Both the position numbers and the translations under genes were made by a program. Below are positions 50,647 to 59,232 of a stretch of DNA of 64,000 nt, piece by piece (the first letter of the stretch is position 1; each line of letters begins with the position of its first letter). The notes below the pieces were generated by a model. That model made no database searches. It had not been told where the DNA came from and saw nothing but the letters and a program-made list of their open reading frames with translations. The DNA is from Clostridiales bacterium. GTDB taxonomy: Bacteria > Bacillota > Clostridia > Christensenellales > Pumilibacteraceae. The stretch is from positions 1 through 64,000 of the forward strand of contig JAAVHP010000010.1 in the NCBI GenBank assembly GCA_014799665.1, read 5' to 3'.

Positions 50647-51720
50647 ATGAACTTCAAGATAACCCTATTGCCGGGCGACGGCATAGGTCCGGAAGTAATC
50701 GACGCAGCGGCGACCGTACTCGGCGCAGTCGGGCAAAAGTACGGACACGATTTCAAAATGACGTCCATGCCCATAGGCGGCGCGGCGATCGACCAGACGG
50801 GCGTACCGCTGCCTAACGAAACGCTCGAAGAATGCAACAGCTCCGACGCCGTGCTTTTGGGCGCGGTCGGCGGCGCGCAGTGGGACGACCTCAAACCGCA
50901 CCTGCGGCCCGAGCGCGGACTGCTGGGACTGCGCGCGGGGCTTAAACTGTTCGCAATGCTCTGCCCTATCGTCAGCCACGAAACGCTCGCGTCGTCGAGC
51001 GCGCTCAAACCCGCAACGCTCAAAAAGGGCGTCGACATTATGCTCGTTCGAGAAATCTCGGGCGGCACGTACTACGGCGAGCACGGCTACCGTGACGGCG
51101 TGTTCGGGCAAGAAGCGTTCGACAGCGAGGTGTACTCGATAAGCGAGGTCGAGCGCGTTGCCAAGATCGCGTTCGAGCTTGCCGCGGCGCGTAAGAAGAA
51201 GCTTGTAAGCGTCGATCATGCCGACCTGCTCACAACGGGCAAGCTGTGGCGCGCTACCGTCGAGAAAACGGCTAAGTCGTATCCCGACGTTAAGACCAGA
51301 AGTTTACTCATAAGCGACTGCACGGGGCGGATGCTCACCCATCCCGACGAGTACGACGTGGTGCTGTCCTCTAACGTTTACGGCGGGATACTCGCGGGCG
51401 CGTTCGCTGCGGTGTCTGGGTCTATCGGTATGCTGCCGAGCGCGGGCGTGGGCGCGGGAATCAATCTTTACGAACCCGTACACGGCGCGGCGCACGATAT
51501 AGCGGGCAAGAATATAGCAAACCCGATCGGCGCGATACTGTCGGTTGCAATGATGCTGTCTATGTCGTTCGAGCTCGGTAAGGAAGCTGCGGCTGTCGAT
51601 AAAGCGGTGCAGCGCGTTCTTTCCAGGGGCATACGCACGCGAGATATCGCCAAGGGCAAGAAGTTCGTGTCCTGCTCCAAGCTCGCCGAGGAAATCGCTT
51701 TGGCAATTATTGACGAATAG
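50647..51720 (+). CDS. LeuB/isocitrate dehydrogenase-family protein lacking catalytic Lys and Mg ligands
   Basis: 357 residues, normal length for 3-isopropylmalate dehydrogenase. Kept: LLPGDGIGPE, RPERGLLGLR (substrate Arg 87 and 96), VRE with Arg 135, Tyr 142, and the NAD segment MLPSAG, YEPVHGAAHDIAGKNIANPIG. Lost: the catalytic Lys of VDKAN is His 191 (VDHAD), the first Mg aspartate is Ser 223, and GDILSD reads GGILAG, so both remaining Mg aspartates are Gly 247 and Gly 251. Oxidative decarboxylation is therefore unlikely while NAD binding may persist. Start at 50647 with GGAGG four bases before. It lies 262 bases after the IlvD-like gene and before an acyl carrier protein. Confidence 0.9.
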   Translation: MNFKITLLPGDGIGPEVIDAAATVLGAVGQKYGHDFKMTSMPIGGAAIDQTGVPLPNETLEECNSSDAVLLGAVGGAQWDDLKPHLRPERGLLGLRAGLKLFAMLCPIVSHETLASSSALKPATLKKGVDIMLVREISGGTYYGEHGYRDGVFGQEAFDSEVYSISEVERVAKIAFELAAARKKKLVSVDHADLLTTGKLWRATVEKTAKSYPDVKTRSLLISDCTGRMLTHPDEYDVVLSSNVYGGILAGAFAAVSGSIGMLPSAGVGAGINLYEPVHGAAHDIAGKNIANPIGAILSVAMMLSMSFELGKEAAAVDKAVQRVLSRGIRTRDIAKGKKFVSCSKLAEEIALAIIDE

Positions 51721-51777
51721 TATACTTCACACCACTTTATCAATTAAATAAAAAACACCTATTAAGGAGAATAAAAA

Positions 51778-51999
51778 ATGTTCGAACAAATCAAACAACA
51801 GCTTGCGGAATACTTCGCAATCGATCCCGCGACTATCACCCGCGACACCTCGTTCGCAGACGACCTTAAAGCCGACTCGCTCGCTATCATGGAACTTGTG
51901 TTCAACCTTGAATCGGCGACAGGCAAAACGCTCGACGACGACGCTATGGAAAAGGTCAAGACCGTCGGCGATCTCTGCGACTATATGGAACAAGAATAA
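51778..51999 (+). CDS. acpP: Acyl carrier protein
   Basis: 73 residues, four-helix acyl carrier protein. The phosphopantetheine serine is Ser 34 in LKADSLAIMEL; the following acidic helix 2 is typical. AAGGAG lies six bases before the ATG, 57 bases after the LeuB-like gene with no promoter between, so probably the third gene of that operon. No fatty-acid synthesis genes are near, which leaves open a dedicated role with the two altered enzymes. A strong terminator begins at the stop codon. Confidence 0.93.
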   Translation: MFEQIKQQLAEYFAIDPATITRDTSFADDLKADSLAIMELVFNLESATGKTLDDDAMEKVKTVGDLCDYMEQE

Positions 52000-52039
52000 C
52001 ACAATTAAAAACGCCCCGAGGGGCGTTTTTAATTGTGTT
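51998..52039. terminator. Strong bidirectional terminator after the ACP gene
   Basis: A perfect 20-base inverted repeat with CGCCCC/GGGGCG core flanked by AAAAA and TTTTT, starting in the ACP stop codon. It serves both the (+) operon and the convergent gene ending at 52064. Confidence 0.9.
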
Positions 52040-52063
52040 AATTTTTATCCTTTTTAATTTTCT

Positions 52064-53179
52064 CTACCTATATATCAAAAACAAATACACACCGTTGGGA
52101 TACCTAAAATACGGCAAAGAGTTGCCGTCGATTTTAAACTCCGCGTTTTTAACCTTGTCGTATGCCGCGCGTATCTCGGTTGCGTACATATCGGCAGCGT
52201 TGACCTGTGCCTTGCCGTCAAAATCAAGCATGACCTCTAACTTACCTATCTCGCCTTTCGCGGCGCTCACCGCCTTGAACAATTCGTTAAGCTCCTCCGC
52301 GCTTTCAATAACACGCGAGTATTCCTTGCCGCCTATAACAAGCTTATCGCCCGAAGTCGCATAATAATCGTAATCGCGCTCGGCAATATAAGGCTGCGCC
52401 TCGAACACGTGTCCATTCGGCGAGAACGCGCCGAGCGTTTTATCGCTTACCAAAAAATACCCGTGCGACAATTGCTTATCGTACCGCCCGCCCGCGCCCA
52501 TGTAGTACGCGCTGTCCGCCGTCACGTCAACGTTAAACCACTCACCGCCAAGCCTGACCTTGTTCCAAGCGTGCGGACCCGCGCCGTACGAGCCCGTAAC
52601 GCGTATCGAGCTTATCCCCTCGATAGCGCACAGAAAATCAAACGCGCGGCTCAGCCCGTCGCATACAGCTTTTTTGCCCAAAAACACGCCGTCCATATAG
52701 AACGCGGGATCGTTCATCAGATCGCTGTCGCCTTGCCAATACATGTCGTACAGTTCAAAGTCGTAATCGATATTGCACACGAGCCAATCGTGAATAACGT
52801 GAACTATTTCGTACTCGCCGTTTGGATCGGCGTGCCACTCGTTCAAAACGTATTTATCGAGTATCGCCCGCGCCGAAGCATATATCTCCGCTACGGGATC
52901 GTCGTCTTCGAAGATCGGGCGCTTGCCGTCGTACACGACCACCGAATACAGTTCGTCCACGCGCGCGCGGTACTGCTCGGTCGTGAGCTGCGCGCCGGAA
53001 GTAGCAGACAAAGCCACGCCTTCCGCTTCGTCTATCGGGCGCACGGGCGCAGCCGACGGCGAAGCGATCAAGTGCGGCGAAATATCGGGCGTGTCATAAC
53101 CGCCGCCGCACCCTATAAAAGATAGGGGGGCACACACTGCCACCGCTACCGATAAAATTTGCTTTAAGTTAAATCGCAT
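52064..53179 (-). CDS. Transglutaminase-like lipoprotein
   Basis: 371 residues. Signal peptide with lipobox SFIGC near residue 24, then a Pro/Ser-rich linker and a transglutaminase-like (papain-fold) domain with Cys in KKAVCDGLSRAFDFLC near 190, His in GPHAWNKVRL near 220, and Asp in FNVDVTAD near 235: the full triad. It should act outside the membrane, cutting or linking proteins or peptidoglycan peptides. The ATG at 53179 overlaps the end of the protease gene, giving a compact signal peptide; an earlier start at 53218 is possible. Confidence 0.9.
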   Translation of the reverse strand: MRFNLKQILSVAVAVCAPLSFIGCGGGYDTPDISPHLIASPSAAPVRPIDEAEGVALSATSGAQLTTEQYRARVDELYSVVVYDGKRPIFEDDDPVAEIYASARAILDKYVLNEWHADPNGEYEIVHVIHDWLVCNIDYDFELYDMYWQGDSDLMNDPAFYMDGVFLGKKAVCDGLSRAFDFLCAIEGISSIRVTGSYGAGPHAWNKVRLGGEWFNVDVTADSAYYMGAGGRYDKQLSHGYFLVSDKTLGAFSPNGHVFEAQPYIAERDYDYYATSGDKLVIGGKEYSRVIESAEELNELFKAVSAAKGEIGKLEVMLDFDGKAQVNAADMYATEIRAAYDKVKNAEFKIDGNSLPYFRYPNGVYLFLIYR

Positions 53180-54536
53180 AAAACGTATTTTCAATAGTAA
53201 CGGTTTGCGTTCCGCCACCGCTCTGCCGCACGGTGAACGTTAGCGCTTTGCCCGTACCGCTGCGGTGATAGCTTATGATCGCGCCGATAGTATCGCTTAT
53301 GTTCGGCGTAACGGTGTAATCTCCTATCTTCTCGATAACGTCGCCAACCGAAATATTTTTTGCGGGAGAGTTTTGGTCGAGCGATGCAACGGTGAGCTTG
53401 CCGTTCCTGTATTCGCAATTGAACCCGAACGGAAGCCCCAGCCACCCGATAGCCGAGCTACTTGCGCTCTTGGCGGTCACTGAGATCATCGAAGCCTCGC
53501 CGCCGTTGGCGGTAGCCATAATGCGCTTGTAAACAGGATAAAGCACCGACATAGGCACAATGAATCCGGTATTCTCAACGTCGGTATCCGAGCCGCCGTC
53601 CACATCGACGCCAACTGAATTACTCATGCGGTACGTACCGAGTCCGACGAGCTTGCCGCTCATATCGAACACACCGCCGCCGCTCATACCGGCGTTGATG
53701 ACCGCCGTCGTGCGCATTACGGGCACAAACTTCTTTCCACCCTCGTTAAACAGGTTATTGCACTCCAACAGCTCGTACTCGCGCGAAATAACGCCTTCGT
53801 ACACGGCTACGCCCAAACCCATGGCGTTACCGATCGACACCACGTAATCGCCTTCTGCGACCTTAATATCGGGCGAGAAATACTCGCTGCCTTCGAGATC
53901 GTAAACGGTAAACTGCGTGTCGTGCGAAACAGTCAGCACCGCAACGTCGTTAAGACTGTCGTAGCCGACGACCGTCGACTCGTAGAAAGTATCCTCGCCG
54001 TAGAACCGCACCGCGGGCAGACGGTGCAGAGAAACGTAGTTTGCAAGCATATGCGCGTTAGTTAGAATATACACGTCGCTGCCGACGCGCTTCATAACGA
54101 TACCGCTGCCCTTGGAAGTGCCGCACGATACCTCGACTATACCGCTTTTGCGCGCCGACACCACCGCCGAAACATTTTGCTGGACCTCGCCATTCACGTC
54201 GATAACGGGCGGAGTCTCGCCCTTGCGCATAAAGTGCGCGGTGATCACCGCCGAGCATATCCCGACGGCTATACACATAATGCACATAACGATGAGCACT
54301 ATCCACACCATTCGGTTTTCGGTATAGCGTACCGGCTTACCATTGACCGACGCATACCCGCCGTGCATACTGTCATCGCGCGGCGTTTCGATAGTACGCA
54401 CTTCGGGCGCTACTTCGGGAAGCTTGCTCGCCGTCTCTGCGGGCGAATAATTAATATCGCCGTCCGTCGGAACGATTTTATTTTCGTCGTCCGCGCTTAC
54501 GGGCACGAGAACGTTGTTATCTTGAATATCACTCAT
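53169..54536 (-). CDS. HtrA-like membrane-anchored serine protease with PDZ domain
   Basis: 455 residues. A ~75-residue cytoplasmic N-terminus, one membrane helix (~80-105), then the trypsin-like domain with triad His in ILTNAHML, Asp in DSLNDVAVL, and Ser in NAGMSGGGV, and a C-terminal PDZ domain (QNSPAKNISVGDVIEKIGDYTV). The nucleophile motif GMSGGGV differs from GNSGGPL but keeps the serine. It is expected to degrade or sense misfolded envelope proteins. The transglutaminase-like lipoprotein overlaps downstream. The promoter lies so close that the ATG is at the predicted transcript start. Confidence 0.92.
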   Translation of the reverse strand: MSDIQDNNVLVPVSADDENKIVPTDGDINYSPAETASKLPEVAPEVRTIETPRDDSMHGGYASVNGKPVRYTENRMVWIVLIVMCIMCIAVGICSAVITAHFMRKGETPPVIDVNGEVQQNVSAVVSARKSGIVEVSCGTSKGSGIVMKRVGSDVYILTNAHMLANYVSLHRLPAVRFYGEDTFYESTVVGYDSLNDVAVLTVSHDTQFTVYDLEGSEYFSPDIKVAEGDYVVSIGNAMGLGVAVYEGVISREYELLECNNLFNEGGKKFVPVMRTTAVINAGMSGGGVFDMSGKLVGLGTYRMSNSVGVDVDGGSDTDVENTGFIVPMSVLYPVYKRIMATANGGEASMISVTAKSASSSAIGWLGLPFGFNCEYRNGKLTVASLDQNSPAKNISVGDVIEKIGDYTVTPNISDTIGAIISYHRSGTGKALTFTVRQSGGGTQTVTIENTFYAI

Positions 54537-54543
54537 ACCGATT

Positions 54544-54572
54544 ATTATACAACAATAAAACCGAATTGTCAA
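54544..54572 (-). promoter_or_regulatory. Sigma-A promoter of the HtrA-like/transglutaminase operon (leaderless)
   Basis: TTGACA (54567-54572), 17 bases, TATAAT (54544-54549) on the minus strand. Only seven bases separate the -10 from the ATG at 54536. Confidence 0.85.
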
Positions 54573-54706
54573 CACCGACCTTTGTCGAATACGCTTAGTA
54601 TTATAATTTTTCGCGTTGTTGTCGAAAACAACGACTATTATACCGTTTTCGCACTTTGTCGAAAATTTATAATACTCGCCTTTTTCGACGAAACTCACAA
54701 AATAAA

Positions 54707-54739
54707 AGCGGCTATGCCGATATCCTCGGCACAACCGCT
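54707..54739 (-). terminator. Intrinsic terminator of the arsR-ung unit
   Basis: AGCGG..TGCCGA (minus strand) pairs with TCGGCA..CCGCT, followed by TTTTATTTTG. Confidence 0.75.
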
Positions 54740-54794
54740 ATTTACTTATTCACCTTTTACCTATTAACTTTTCACTATTACTTCTTACTTCAAT

Positions 54795-55511
54795 CTACGC
54801 TCTGTTTATTCTATGCACGTACTTATAATACTCGGCGGGCTCGTAACGGTCGGTGCACTGCCAATGCACAGGCGGCATACCGTTCTTTGATAGCCAATCG
54901 TTCACCTTGGAGAACGGCTTTGAGCCGAAGAACCCGCGGTACGCGGAGAGCGGACTGGGATGCGCCGAAGTGACTATAAAATTCCTATTGTCTATGAGCG
55001 GCATTTTTTGGCGCGCACTCATGCCCCAAAGGATATACGCGATCGGCTTCTTTCTGAGGTTTAGCGCGGAGATGACCGCGTCGGTAAGCGACTGCCAGCC
55101 GAGCGACGAATGAGACTGCGCCTCGCCCGCACGCACCGTCAACGACGCATTGAGCAGCAACACGCCCTGGTTCGCCCAACCGATAAGCGAAGTATCGTTA
55201 TGCGGCTCAACGCCGAGGTCGGATTTGATCTCTGTAAATATATTGACAAGCGACGGCGGCGCGTCCACACCCTTATTGACGGCGAACGCCAAACCGTTTG
55301 CCTGACCCGCGCCGTGGTAGGGATCCTGACCGAGAATGACCACGCGAACTGCGTCGTAATCGACGAGTTTGAGCGCTGCGTATATTTTATCGCGCGGCGG
55401 ATAAACCTCGTAGCGCGAATATTCGCGGTCTACGGCGGCCATAAGCTCGGCGAAGTACGGTTTATCGTATTCGGCGGCGAGCATTTCGTCCCATTTTTCG
55501 GTGATTATCAT
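54795..55511 (-). CDS. ung: Uracil-DNA glycosylase
   Basis: 238 residues. Removes uracil from DNA as the first step of base-excision repair. Motif A GQDPYHGAGQANGLAF near residue 60 with the catalytic Asp, motif B HPSPLSAYRGFFGSKPF near 183. Normal length. It lies 32 bases downstream of an ArsR regulator and shares its transcript, an unusual pairing. Confidence 0.98.
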   Translation of the reverse strand: MIITEKWDEMLAAEYDKPYFAELMAAVDREYSRYEVYPPRDKIYAALKLVDYDAVRVVILGQDPYHGAGQANGLAFAVNKGVDAPPSLVNIFTEIKSDLGVEPHNDTSLIGWANQGVLLLNASLTVRAGEAQSHSSLGWQSLTDAVISALNLRKKPIAYILWGMSARQKMPLIDNRNFIVTSAHPSPLSAYRGFFGSKPFSKVNDWLSKNGMPPVHWQCTDRYEPAEYYKYVHRINRA

Positions 55512-55543
55512 TATCGGTTTTTCCCCTTTAAATTTCGTAAAAA

Positions 55544-55888
55544 TTATTCGCTGGGCGTCATGACCGCGCTTACGGCGGCGTTCATGATCCGCGGGATCGC
55601 GCGCTCGCTGAGCGAGTAAAACATGACCTTGCCTTGGCGCACGCTCTCAACGATATGAGCCGTGCGCAGTATGCGCAGTTGATGCGAAACAGTCGTTTGA
55701 TTGAGCGCAGTGAGCGTAGAAAGATCGGTCACGCACATAGGCGACACGGACAGCGCGGACACTATTTTAAGCCGCGTAACGTCCGAGAGCGCGTCGAAAA
55801 ACGCCGCAAGAAGCCCCAAGCTGTTGCCGCTCGGAATACTTTTTTCGACCTTATCCGCAGTGTAACTATCCAACAGCATTGTGTTCAT
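55544..55888 (-). CDS. ArsR/SmtB-family regulator
   Basis: 114 residues, winged helix-turn-helix with LSDVTRLKIVSALS, PMCVTDLSTLTALNQTTVSHQLRIL (recognition helix) and VMFYSL wing. The single Cys in PMCVTDLS recalls the metal-sensing ELCVCD site, but only one Cys is present, so metal sensing is not assured. The ATG lies six bases from its -10 box and has no ribosome site, suggesting a leaderless message. It probably autoregulates and thereby controls ung. Confidence 0.92.
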   Translation of the reverse strand: MNTMLLDSYTADKVEKSIPSGNSLGLLAAFFDALSDVTRLKIVSALSVSPMCVTDLSTLTALNQTTVSHQLRILRTAHIVESVRQGKVMFYSLSERAIPRIMNAAVSAVMTPSE

Positions 55889-55894
55889 ATGTAC

Positions 55895-55923
55895 AATATA
55901 ACATATATTAAAACGATTGTCAA
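55895..55923 (-). promoter_or_regulatory. Sigma-A promoter of arsR-ung (leaderless)
   Basis: TTGACA (55918-55923), 17 bases, TATATT (55895-55900) on the minus strand; six bases to the ATG. Confidence 0.8.
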
Positions 55924-56078
55924 CGGCGATATTTCAAGTAATCGAGCGCAGCTCTACGAAAAATGTCGAAAAGTTATAGCAGTCAAACGGTAAACTTTTC
56001 GGCATATTTCGCATATATTATTGTAATTGATTTTTACGGGTAAATTGCATTTAGATACCCGTATAAGCGAGGTCGGCC

Positions 56079-56264
56079 ATGCAAGACGAAATTTTCAATC
56101 TGTTAATGATGATACTCATGCTCGAAAACGGCGGTAGCACCGGCAATATCAATCAGCTTGTGCTCATGTTCCTGCTCATGAACTCGCGCTCGCAAAACAC
56201 CTCTTCACAGCAAAACTCGCGCCACGTATGCTCCTGCGACCGCGACGACGGTTTTACTTTTTAA
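56079..56264 (+). CDS. Small Met/Asn-rich protein (61 residues)
   Basis: Starts MQDEIFNLLMMILML, has a second hydrophobic stretch (VLMFLLM), then a Ser/Asn/Gln-rich part and a C-terminal CSCDRDD. GAGG lies eight bases before the ATG. A 7-base inverted repeat (ACGGGTA..TACCCGT) lies just upstream. No family recognised; the clean ribosome site and following terminator support a real gene. Confidence 0.6.
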   Translation: MQDEIFNLLMMILMLENGGSTGNINQLVLMFLLMNSRSQNTSSQQNSRHVCSCDRDDGFTF

Positions 56265-56276
56265 TGAATAAAAAGA

Positions 56277-56310
56277 ACGGCTATACCGAAACATTCGATA
56301 CAGCCGCCCT
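56277..56310. terminator. Terminator between the small protein gene and argS
   Basis: CGGCT..CCGAA pairs with TTCG..AGCCG with small bulges; convergent position fits both genes. Confidence 0.55.
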
Positions 56311-56332
56311 TAATTTTTAATTATTAATTGAT

Positions 56333-57982
56333 TTACATTTTTTCGGGTGCGTCCAAAAGCAAAAGCTTCAACCCGTATTTGAGCGTATCCGCAACTCGGC
56401 TTGTAAGGAACAGCCGAGCGTTTTGCATTTCCCCGCCGCACATGATTCTGTCCGCGTTGTAGAACCTGTTAAACGCCTGACAGATCTTGACGAGCCTGCG
56501 CGACACGATCGACGGCTCGTATTTTTCCGCCGCCGACAGCACGACGTCGTTAAAGTCGGCAAGGAGCTTTACCACCTCGTACGCCGCGTCGTCGGTGAGC
56601 AGCTTATGATCGGGCTTGACCGCTTTATACTCGGCTTTACCGAGCACCGAGCGGCAGCGCGCGTGCGTATATTGAACGTACGGTCCGGTCTCGCCGTCGA
56701 AGTTGAGCGCGTCTTGTAACGAGAAATTCTTGTCTTTAAGCCGACCGTCGTAAAGCGCGTCGAACACGACCGCGCCCACACCCACACTTTCTGCGACCTG
56801 CGCTTTGTCTTTAAGATCGGGGTTGCGCTCGGCGATAATGCCGCTCGCCTTTTCGACCGCCGCATCGAGCACGTCGCTCAAATACAAAATGTTGCCGTGG
56901 CGGGTGGAGAGCGCCATGCCCTCGACGGACACCATGCCGTAGCTGACGTGGACCATGTTCTGCGCAAAGTCCTCGCCGGCAAGCTCTAACACCTTGAAAA
57001 GCTGTTTAAAGTGCAGCGCCTGATGGCTCGCCACTACGTATAAGCATTTATCGAAGTTATAATTTTCATGCCGATAGTACGCCGCGGCAAGGTCGCGCGC
57101 AATGTACAGCGACGCGCCGTCGCTGCGCCGAACGAGCGCGGGCGGCATATCGTCGCCGAGCTCGACCACTTCCGCGCCCTCGCTGATTTTGAGCAGGTTT
57201 TTGCTTTTGAGCCTTTCCTCTACGCCCGACACCTTGTCCACGTAAAAGCTTTCGCCGAGGTAGCTGTCGAACTCGATATTGAGCCGCTTATATACCTTTT
57301 TCGCCTGTTCGAGCGTGATCGCCTTGAACTTTTCGAACAGCCCGACCGCGTACTCGTCGCCGCTTTCTATCTTCTTCGACCATTCGAGCGCCTCGTTATG
57401 CAGGCTTGCGTCTTTTTCTTCCTCGTTGTGGAATTTAACGTACAATTCGAGTAGCTCGTCCAGTCCGCGCTCGTCGAGCTTTTCCGCGCTGCCCCATTTG
57501 CGGTACGCCGAGATCAGCTTGCCGAACTGTGTTCCCCAATCGCCGAGGTGATTTATACCGACCACGCTCGCGCCGCACGCCTTGTAAATATTATAGAGCG
57601 CGCCGCCTATGACAGTCGTCATCAAGTGCCCGATATGGAAGGGCTTGGCGATATTGACCGACGAGTAGTCTATACAAATCGTCTTACCCGCAAGCGGCTT
57701 GCTTTCCCCGAGCGCGGCATTGAACGCGTTTTGAACGAACGCCTCGCGCTCTATCGTGAAGTTAAGATAGCCGTTGAGCGCTTCCACCTTCATGCCGTCG
57801 ACCTTGACCTTTGTCGCCGCGTCGGCAGCTATCATTGCGGGGGCTTTGTGCAAAATCTTTGCGAACTTAAAGCACGGAATGCAGTAGTCGCAAAACGCGT
57901 CGGCGACCTGAACGTCGGCTATATCGAGCCCGTCAAGCACCTTCGCCGCCGAATTATATATCTGTTGTTTATAATCGCACAT
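56333..57982 (-). CDS. argS: Arginine--tRNA ligase
   Basis: 549 residues, class I synthetase. HIGH region SSVNIAKPFHIGHLMTT near residue 105, GDWGTQFGKL near 147, MALSTRHGN (KMSKS equivalent) near 365, and the DALRD-type anticodon domain at the end with YTHARCRSV near 440. Normal length. It lies 35 bases downstream of ychF and probably shares its transcript. Confidence 0.98.
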   Translation of the reverse strand: MCDYKQQIYNSAAKVLDGLDIADVQVADAFCDYCIPCFKFAKILHKAPAMIAADAATKVKVDGMKVEALNGYLNFTIEREAFVQNAFNAALGESKPLAGKTICIDYSSVNIAKPFHIGHLMTTVIGGALYNIYKACGASVVGINHLGDWGTQFGKLISAYRKWGSAEKLDERGLDELLELYVKFHNEEEKDASLHNEALEWSKKIESGDEYAVGLFEKFKAITLEQAKKVYKRLNIEFDSYLGESFYVDKVSGVEERLKSKNLLKISEGAEVVELGDDMPPALVRRSDGASLYIARDLAAAYYRHENYNFDKCLYVVASHQALHFKQLFKVLELAGEDFAQNMVHVSYGMVSVEGMALSTRHGNILYLSDVLDAAVEKASGIIAERNPDLKDKAQVAESVGVGAVVFDALYDGRLKDKNFSLQDALNFDGETGPYVQYTHARCRSVLGKAEYKAVKPDHKLLTDDAAYEVVKLLADFNDVVLSAAEKYEPSIVSRRLVKICQAFNRFYNADRIMCGGEMQNARLFLTSRVADTLKYGLKLLLLDAPEKM

Positions 57983-58017
57983 ATGAACACTTGCTCACTT
58001 ATTGTTAATCGGTGATA

Positions 58018-59109
58018 TTAAACGTTAAACTTGAACTCGACCACGTCACCGTCGCGCATAACATAGTCCTTGCCTTCGCTTCTGAGCTTGCCCGCCGCTT
58101 TGACCGCGGCGATCGAGCCGCAAGAAACGAGGTCGTCGTAGTTGACTATCTCGGCGCGAATGAACCCGCGCTCGAAGTCCGAGTGTATCTTGCCCGCTGC
58201 CTTGGGCGCGGTCGTGCCGCGTTCTATCGTCCATGCGCGGACTTCCTTCTCGCCTGCCGTGAGATAGCTCATAAGCCCCAAAAGCTCGTAGCCCGAGGTT
58301 ATAACGCGTTCGAGCCCCGACGATTTAAGACCGAGCGCGTCAAGGTATTCGGCGCGTTCTTCCTTGGGCAATTGCGAGATCTCGTTCTCCACCCTTGCGC
58401 AAATATCTATAACCGCCGCGCCGTCCGCTTTGGCGTACTCGCGCACGGCGTCTACGTACTTGTTCTTGCTCGCGCCTATATCGTCCTCGGATATGTTTGC
58501 GCAGTATATGATCGGCTTGGTCGACAGCAGGAACTGCCCGTCGACCGTGCTGAGCGTTTCCAAGTCGAGATTCATCGACCTAAGCGACTTGCCCGCGTTG
58601 ATGCATTCTTCCATGCGTTTAAGAAGGTTGAGCGCTTCCGCAGCTTTCGGGTCGCCACTCTTGACCGTTTTTTCGAACTTAGCTTTGCGCTTTTCTATGC
58701 TTTCGAGATCGGCGAGCATGAGCTCGGTATTGATGGTTTCCGCGTCGCGAACGGGATCGACCGTGTCCGAAACGTTGATTATGTTCTCGTCGTCGAAGCA
58801 CCGCACGACCTCGATTATCGCGTCGCATTCGCGGATGTGCGACAGGAACTTGTTGCCCAAGCCCTCGCCGTGGCTCGCGCCCTTGACAAGCCCCGCTATG
58901 TCCACAAACTCGATAACCGCAGGCACTACGCGCTTGCTGTTATACATTTTTTCGAGAACGGCAAGCCGCTCGTCGGGAACGGCTACAACGCCCACGTTCG
59001 GCTCGATCGTGCAGAACGGATAGTTCGCGCACTCCGCGCCCGCCTCGGTTATCGCATTGAACAGCGTGCTCTTGCCTACGTTGGGCAGTCCTACAACACC
59101 TATCTTCAT
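58018..59109 (-). CDS. ychF: Ribosome-binding ATPase YchF
   Basis: 363 residues, Obg-family P-loop protein that prefers ATP. G1 GLPNVGKSTLFNAI at the N-terminus, DIAGLVKGASHGEGLGN (G3 with the YchF-type His replacement region), NISEDD near 205, and the C-terminal TGS domain ending with VVEFKFNV. Promoter at 59136-59164, GGAG before the ATG. Confidence 0.98.
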   Translation of the reverse strand: MKIGVVGLPNVGKSTLFNAITEAGAECANYPFCTIEPNVGVVAVPDERLAVLEKMYNSKRVVPAVIEFVDIAGLVKGASHGEGLGNKFLSHIRECDAIIEVVRCFDDENIINVSDTVDPVRDAETINTELMLADLESIEKRKAKFEKTVKSGDPKAAEALNLLKRMEECINAGKSLRSMNLDLETLSTVDGQFLLSTKPIIYCANISEDDIGASKNKYVDAVREYAKADGAAVIDICARVENEISQLPKEERAEYLDALGLKSSGLERVITSGYELLGLMSYLTAGEKEVRAWTIERGTTAPKAAGKIHSDFERGFIRAEIVNYDDLVSCGSIAAVKAAGKLRSEGKDYVMRDGDVVEFKFNV

Positions 59110-59135
59110 ATCAGCTCCAAAAAATTAATGATTAT

Positions 59136-59164
59136 ATTTTACCATATACAGGAAAATATGTCAA
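59136..59164 (-). promoter_or_regulatory. Sigma-A promoter of ychF-argS
   Basis: TTGACA (59159-59164), 17 bases, TAAAAT (59136-59141) on the minus strand. The -35 box touches the palindrome at 59164-59195. Confidence 0.8.
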
Positions 59165-59195
59165 CTTACTTTCTTTTGAATAAAAGAAAGTAAGT
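59164..59195. repeat. Dispersed CTTTCTTTT hairpin repeat
   Basis: ACTTACTTTCTTTT and AAAAGAAAGTAAGT around GAAT, a perfect 14-base stem. The core is identical to the hairpin at 63183-63210. Confidence 0.7.
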
Positions 59196-59232
59196 AAAGA
59201 AATGTTGCTCTTTGGGACTCATTAAACTCTAT

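Noticed and set aside
48726..51720. Ordinary branched-chain amino-acid operon (ilvD-leuB)
   Set aside because: Key catalytic residues are missing in both proteins, and no ilvC, ilvBN, leuA or leuCD is nearby.
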